Origin: Clarkia xantiana subsp. parviflora
Lineage: Eukaryota; Streptophyta; Magnoliopsida; Myrtales; Onagraceae
DNA length: 64,000 nt
Direction of reading: 5' to 3'
Assembly (NCBI GenBank): GCA_036873135.1
Contig: JAPTYO010000011.1
Location: 4,262,298-4,326,297 of the forward strand
In this document: positions 58,401-64,000 of the stretch, in pieces
Layout of the letters: every line of letters starts with the position of its first letter
Numbering within the stretch: position 1 is the first letter of the stretch
The notes under the pieces: model-generated
Databases searched by the model: none
Told to the model about the DNA's origin: nothing
Seen by the model: only the letters and a program-made list of their open reading frames with translations
Position numbers and translations under genes: made by a program

Positions 58401-58568
58401 AATGTCATTTTAATTATCTCTCAAATTCACATTTTTTTCGGATTTGAAATAAATTTATTTTTCAAAAAATTTCTTATTCCCTTTCCCCCTTTTTCTAAAT
58501 TTCTCATATTCCCTTTTACCCATTTCTCATTTTCCTCAGTCACTGCGTTTCTCTCTTGAAGCTCGAAA

Positions 58569-61500
58569 ATGGAGGCACAGCAGCAGCAGAAGAAGAGGGG
58601 AAGAAAGCCCAAGCCAAAGGAGGAGAAGCGAGACGAGCCAACCAAAGCGTCAAGGGACACTTCTGGGAGAAAGTCGCACAGTCAAGCTGCCGACGAGAAG
58701 TACATCCAGTGGAAGTCTCTTGTTCCTGTTCTCTATGACTGGCTCACCAACCACAACCTCGTCTGGCCATCTCTCTCCTGCAGGTTAATTCTTGGTTCTT
58801 TGTACTGCATTCTAGGGTTTGTACTGCTTTGGAAGAGGTAGCTGCAGTTTTTAGGGTTTATCGTGTCAATTTGGTTGGGGTTTGGAGCTTTGAATACTTT
58901 TCTGCTGTTTATCCAGTATACAGTGAACTGAATTTCTCGATCGTAGCCAGGCTGAATATCTTGATGATCTATTTTTGTGATTTCATTGTATGTGAAAAAA
59001 AAAATCATATCTTTTTACTTGAGTGCTGAGTTTTTTTTTTGTTGATGAATTTAGGTGGGGACCCCAGCTTGAGCAGTCCACTTACAAGAACCGTCAGCGT
59101 CTTTACCTTTCTGAGCAGGCAAGCATTTGAGCTATTTACTGTGCTAATTCATGAGCTAATTCAGTTTCTCTTTGACGCTATCTTGTTATACTTGTTGGAA
59201 CGTGTAATATTTTTGTAAGAAAATTTAAGGTTGGGAGAAACATTTTCTGTTGTAGATTTCTCTGCTCTTTTTGGAACGATCAAATATCTTCTCCCTTCCG
59301 TGCCATTGCTTTATATGTGTCATGACTAATATAATTATACTTTGAATAGGTTTTGGTTTTGTATGAGCCTATTATGATTCTTTCGGTTGCTATGGTTTGT
59401 TAATATTGTCATTGTTTGTTCTTAGACTGATGGTAGCGTTCCAAATACATTGGTCATAGCAACTTGTGAAGTTGTGAAACCTAGAGTAGCGGCAGCAGAA
59501 CACATTTCTCAGGTGACCCCTCTCTCTAAATGTTCACTTTCATGTATACTTAATGGGTTCTCCTTTTTCTCTCTCAAATATATTGGGTTTCTTTATGATA
59601 ATATGCAGTATAATGAAGAAGCAAGGTCTCCATTTATTAAGAAGTACAAGACCATCATACATCCTGGGGAGGTATGTAGGATTTTATAGATTGAATATGA
59701 TTTGAAGAAGGAAGCCTATTAGATAAAAAGTACTTAATCTGCACTTACAAAAATTATACTGACAGACCATAGTGAATGTTCTGCCCACTTTTCGTTTGGT
59801 CTACTTTTTGTTGACAACAGTAACTTTGACTATTCCATTTATGACTTTTTGATGTACTTTTTTTTTTTTTGGTCTTAAAAGACTTTTTGATGTACAATGA
59901 CAATTTTGTATCATATTGCAGGTCAACAGAATTCGGGAACTTCCTTTGCACCCTAAAATAGTTGCAACTCACACAGACAGTCCTGATGTAAACGTCTTCT
60001 TGATTTTTTGTTTTTGATGACTTTCTCTGCTTGAGCTATGTCTTTAAATTTATTATTCTTATGGAGTCAGTTGCTGCTGTTTTTGTAACTTTTAGGTTCT
60101 TATATGGGATGTGGAGTCTCAACCTAACCGACATGCAGTCTATGGTGCGACAAGTTCTCGACCAGATCTGGTTTGTTCACCGCCTAAGCTTGCCTCATAC
60201 GAATTTCTTGTGTGGAAGAAGTCATTAAAAAAAAAAAACCCTGCTCCTTGCAATTGGTGATAAAACTGAAATACTGAATGAGCACACATTTCCCATTTAG
60301 ACCAGTTAGAAGAATTTGTAAGCTTTGCTTTAAGAATTTCCACAGTTAACAGACTTGTCCTTCTGTTCTCGTACCTTTTTTTCATCATTGAAAAGAACCT
60401 AATTGGTAATGTATATTGGTCGTTACTGTAATGTTATTTCTTTTGTACTCTGAGTTAAAGGTCCGCTTTCACATGATTAATTCTTTTCTACAGATTTTGA
60501 CTGGACATAAGGACAATGCAGAGTTTGCACTTGCAATGTGCCCATCTGAACCTTTTGTTCTTTCTGGAGGTATGTTCTTGTGTTAATAATTTCCATTCAT
60601 TCTTGGCGTATTAGAAATCTGGCATACTATCACTATGAACAAGAGACAATGTTTATGATGCACATGGAGTAGTTCGAACAAATTCTAAAACTTGTATTGT
60701 TTCAGCCTTTTCACTCAATTTTTCAAACCACGATCTGGTCAAACTTGACAAGCCAATATATTTTAGACATTTTGTTTATTCTTCATACACATTATTTGGG
60801 ACACAAGGGATCAAAATGGTTTTGTTTTTGTTTGTAACTGGCATCACATCACCCTTATCTCAGTTAACTTTCAACCGGGAAAGCCTTCTTTCAACTTGTT
60901 AGTCTTTTATTGGATAAGTAATCTCCATTTGGTAATCCTTTATTATGTGGAGTAATATGTTTAACTTCTGTGTGGTCTCTTATGGGATTATTTTGTTTTT
61001 CATTGCAGGAAAGGACAAATCAGTGGTTTTGTGGAGTATCCAAGACCACATAACAGCTGCTGCCACAGACCCTGCAACAAACAACCCTACAGGAACCGGA
61101 GGGTCAATTATTAAGCAAAGCCCTAAGAATGGAGAAGGTAGCAATGAAGCACCTACTGGCCCTTCTGTTGGACCAAGAGGGATATACACTGGACATGAGG
61201 ACACTGTGGAAGATGTGGCATTTTGTCCATCCAGGTAACTAATTTTATCAGTGTGCAACAGTGGTTGCCCCTTATTGAGGTTATTACTTCCTTTTATATT
61301 TTGTTTTGTTTTTAATGTTTTTTCTTCATGAGTTGCAACCTCTTGATACATACTGACCTTTTATGTGTATTGATCTAGTACTTATTAAAAAAGTAGTTTT
61401 TATCTGTTTTGGATGCGTTGTCCTTATCAGTTCATATTCTTTTCAAAAACAGTATTTACACTTACGCCCTCGCTGAAGTATAGTGTGTTTACTTTGGTCG

Positions 61501-63137
61501 TGGATAAGTCTGCTTCATGAATTGCAATTTGTGATTTACCAAGAGTGCATGCCATGTGGACTTTGAGGGCCTATCTTTTTTTACTCTCTGTTCGCTCTTG
61601 CAGTGCACAAGAGTTCTGCAGTGTTGGTGATGATTCTTGCCTCATATTATGGGATGAACGTATTGGCACTGGTCCAGCTGTAAAGGTTGTCCCGTATCTT
61701 TGACACTTCTTTTTTAATCATTTTTCACTCACTGTATGGTGTTGAGCCGCTTTGTCTAAAAATCAATAGTGATCTTACAAATGAGATGGTGTTGGGGAAC
61801 AAGATATATAGATTTGTTGAGATTGGTAAATCATTTTGGTTAGTCGGTTACCTTCTAAATAATTATGTCATCCAGACTCTGATAAGTCAGTTAAACTCTC
61901 CAGAAGATGATATTCCTAACCTTCCAATGAGTTAATCCTATATGTCAATTGTTTTAATCATCAGGTTGAAAAGGCACATAATGCTGATCTCCATTGTGTT
62001 GACTGGAATCCTCATGACAGTAACTTCATTCTGACAGGGTATGCCCTTTCATTTCCGTATAGTTTTGCTGGTTAATAACATTGTGCAGTTAGATATAATA
62101 TACTCTTATCACATATGCATGGACATATACATGGTCTAAATTTTGTTTATCCATTCAGATCTGCTGATAACTCAATCCACATGTTTGATCGCCGAAGTCT
62201 CACTTCAAATGGAGTTGGGGCCCCAGTTTATAAGTTTGAAGGGCACAAGTCTGCTGTTCTTTGTGTTCAGGTACTTGATCTTCTATATTTTAGTTTATAT
62301 AAAGCTTTAAGAAGCAATGAAGCTGGCCTGATAATGGCTTTGATTATTCCAGTGGTCACCAGACAAGTCATCTGTCTTTGGAAGCTCTGCCGAGGATGGT
62401 CTGCTGAACATTTGGGATTATGAAAAGGTGATCACCATATCTCTAACGACCCGCCAGAGTATAGTCTTTTCAGTTCAAGACAGAAATTCTCTTTTTTTTT
62501 TGCAGATTTGTTTTTGTTTGATGTGACAAATGTAATGATTTGCAGGTTGGTAAAAATGTGGAGCGCGGCGCTCCTGCAGGCTTGTTTTTCCAGCACGCTG
62601 GTCACAGGTAAAAACTCACTCATTGTTTAAGAACCAAGTATTACAAAATACAATTTTTTTACCACACTTCATTTTTTACCATTTAAACATATTGTGATGT
62701 ATGTTCAATTGTTGGTATAAGTGGAATAGAATCAGTCTCATCCTTTTCTAAAATTAAGTACCGAGTTAGCTGTGCTTGAATTTGTGTTGGGAATTGCTTA
62801 TGAAACGGAATGGTATCATCTTATGATCATCGCGTTATTTCTCTAGGGACAAAGTCGTGGACTTCCATTGGAATGTATATGACCCGTGGACTCTGGTTAG
62901 TGTATCTGATGATTGCGAGACTACTGGTGGAGGTGGCACATTGCAGGTAACCTCTCATTCTATCATCTCTCTATCGATTAGCTACTAATCTTTGATTTGA
63001 AGGATCGGTTTGTTAATTAAAATTTGGTGTATGTGTAGATATGGAGGATGAGCGACTTGCTGTATAGACCCGAAGAGGAGGTACTTGCTGAGCTGGAGAA
63101 GTTCAAGACCCATGTTGTAGAGTGCTCGAAGGTGTAG
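58569..63137 (+). CDS. MSI4: WD40 histone-binding protein MSI4/FVE
   Basis: RbAp46/48-type WD40 protein. In Arabidopsis, MSI4/FVE works with histone deacetylase and other chromatin complexes in the autonomous flowering and cold-response pathways. Exons: 58569-58783, 59055-59118, 59426-59512, 59609-59671, 59922-59987, 60096-60170, 60494-60569, 61009-61234, 61604-61685, 61965-62038, 62159-62270, 62353-62427, 62546-62607, 62847-62946, 63039-63137; 491 aa. The basic N-terminus KKRGRKPKPKEEK resembles an AT-hook. The histone-H4-binding helix region YIQWKSLVPVLYDWLTNHNL follows (about 45-64), then WD repeats ending in VLIWD, VVLWS, LILWD, IHMFD, LNIWD and LQIWR. The acidic/Ser loop after exon 8 (TGTGGSIIKQSPKNGEGSNE) is typical of FVE. 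Intron 2 starts with GC, not GT. The ATG was chosen because it opens the AT-hook-like N-terminus. Confidence 0.95.
59119..59425 (+). other. GC-AG intron of MSI4/FVE
   Basis: Exon 2 ends CTGAGCAG and the intron begins GCAAGC; it ends TTCTTAG before ACTGATGGTAGC. The join LSEQ-TDGSVPN is required by the conserved protein, and no GT lies at a position that keeps it. Confidence 0.85.
59858..59880 (-). mobile_element. Mini-insertion: TTTTAAGACC plus poly(A), 15-bp TSD, in MSI4 intron 4
   Basis: The insert T(13)-GGTCTTAAAA is flanked by GACTTTTTGATGTAC (59843-59857 and 59881-59895, 15/15). It links the GGCC-type and TTAAGA-type stubs. It lies about 40 bp before the exon 5 acceptor and lengthens the polypyrimidine content there. 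Confidence 0.6.
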
Positions 63138-64000
63138 AGGAATGTACTCCTTATATCCGGTATGGTGCCGTGTTTTATCGAACTAAACAAGACATGTTTT
63201 TATTTTACCTGTGCTGTCTGTGCTTAGATTATGAGTTAATCTAGCTAGTAGCTGTCATAATGGTTGTTGTATCATTGGTTAAGAGTTGGAAAATGATTCG
63301 TGGACCGACCGAACTTAACTTGATCGAGTCATTCCTATGATATTCGTAATTTGTTGTGCCGGATTTTAGATGGTCTTGATATGGCATGGTCTTTTGCCTT
63401 TCCGGGGTTCGATATTTGTGTTAAACGGGTATTTTTGCCGAGTTTGGATACATCGAATATCGATTCGAGCCTGAAGAAGTCAAGTCTGGCTTCGTAATGT
63501 TCGGTTTGAGTTCTGCGTAATTTTCAGCATTTTGATGTTTCAAACCGTTCACGATTAATTTTGACTCATTTACATCCGATGATGGTACTTGTTTTTTTTG
63601 GTAAGTTGGATAGAGTTGGGAAACTGTAGACTTGCATTTACCCAGCTAGCACTTTAAAAAGGCTTAGTTACCAATCTTTTGTTACTACCAAAATTCAGCC
63701 AGTAATTTTTTATTTAACTCTACAGTCTAGCCCACATTTGAGTCTGCGAACAAATTGCTAGCTCACGTTTTTTTTTTGTATAAATAGCTAGTTCATGTTC
63801 TCTAAAGTAAATAAATAGCTAGCTCTGTTCAATTTCCACTATTTTTTGACGAAATTGGCACATGCATGGCATGTGATGAGCAAAATGCCTACAACCCATC
63901 GTCTTCTAATATTATTGACCCAATCTACGTATGTAATGTTTTAGGTTAAAATAACATGCCTGCTTTCAAAATCCAGTGATCAAATTTAAATGGTGAATAG
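63138..64000. other. MSI4 3'UTR and flanking repeat
   Basis: The first 200-300 bp are probably the MSI4 3'UTR. From about 63640 to the edge, TTGCTAGCTCACG, AAATAGCTAGCTC and GCATGGCATGTGATGAG resemble the Mutator-like MITE in OST5 intron 3. The element is cut by the window end. Confidence 0.45.

Overview
This is a nuclear window from a eudicot plant. The genes have many short GT-AG introns, intergenic DNA is AT-rich and full of plant transposon relics, and a TIR-NBS-LRR gene is present, a class missing from grasses. There are no bacterial, viral or organellar genes and no CRISPR. All gene models were built by eye from reading frame, splice sites and remembered protein families; no database was searched.

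Five intact protein genes and one broken one are supported. (1) 5973-11057, minus: the METTL14-type m6A methyltransferase subunit (MTB), six coding exons, 1086 aa. (2) 12521-16775, plus: a TIR-NBS-LRR resistance gene broken by a frameshift in TIR, a 191-bp solo LTR in NB-ARC and a frame break near the C-terminus. (3) 18911-21811, plus: bS16-type organellar ribosomal protein, with a hAT element and a solo LTR in intron 2. (4) 28979-32283, minus: a bHLH factor like Arabidopsis bHLH041, eight exons. (5) 44628-51986, plus: a proline-rich receptor-like kinase of the ALE2/PERK-like group, fifteen exons, 1048 aa. (6) 54474-56444, plus: the 76-aa OST5/TMEM258-like oligosaccharyltransferase subunit. 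(7) 58569-63137, plus: the WD40 histone-binding protein MSI4/FVE, fifteen exons, 491 aa, with one GC-AG intron. From memory, the S16, bHLH041 and ALE2-like genes lie close together on Arabidopsis chromosome 5 (around At5g56890-At5g56960), so part of the window is probably a conserved syntenic block. The genes are independent transcription units with no operon-like relation.

Between and inside the genes are transposable elements, several with exact ends: five Mutator-like MITEs with 9-bp target duplications, two hAT elements with 8-bp duplications, two PIF/Harbinger-like elements with TAA/TTA duplications (one nested inside a Mutator-like element), two solo LTRs with 5-bp duplications, gypsy-type LTRs, a Helitron 3' end, SINE-like tRNA-derived segments and a G-box-dense MITE. 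Tandem duplications occur at 1.1-2.1 kb, 21.9-22.9 kb, 32.8-33.2 kb, inside the kinase gene, and just upstream of MSI4/FVE.

The most unusual signal is a set of ten tiny insertions of 12-26 bp. Each is a poly(A) run (or its complement) joined to a short TTTGGCC-like or TTAAGA-like stub and flanked by 10-16-bp direct repeats. They look like footprints of extremely 5'-truncated retroposons. One has a matching empty site in a duplicated copy within this window.
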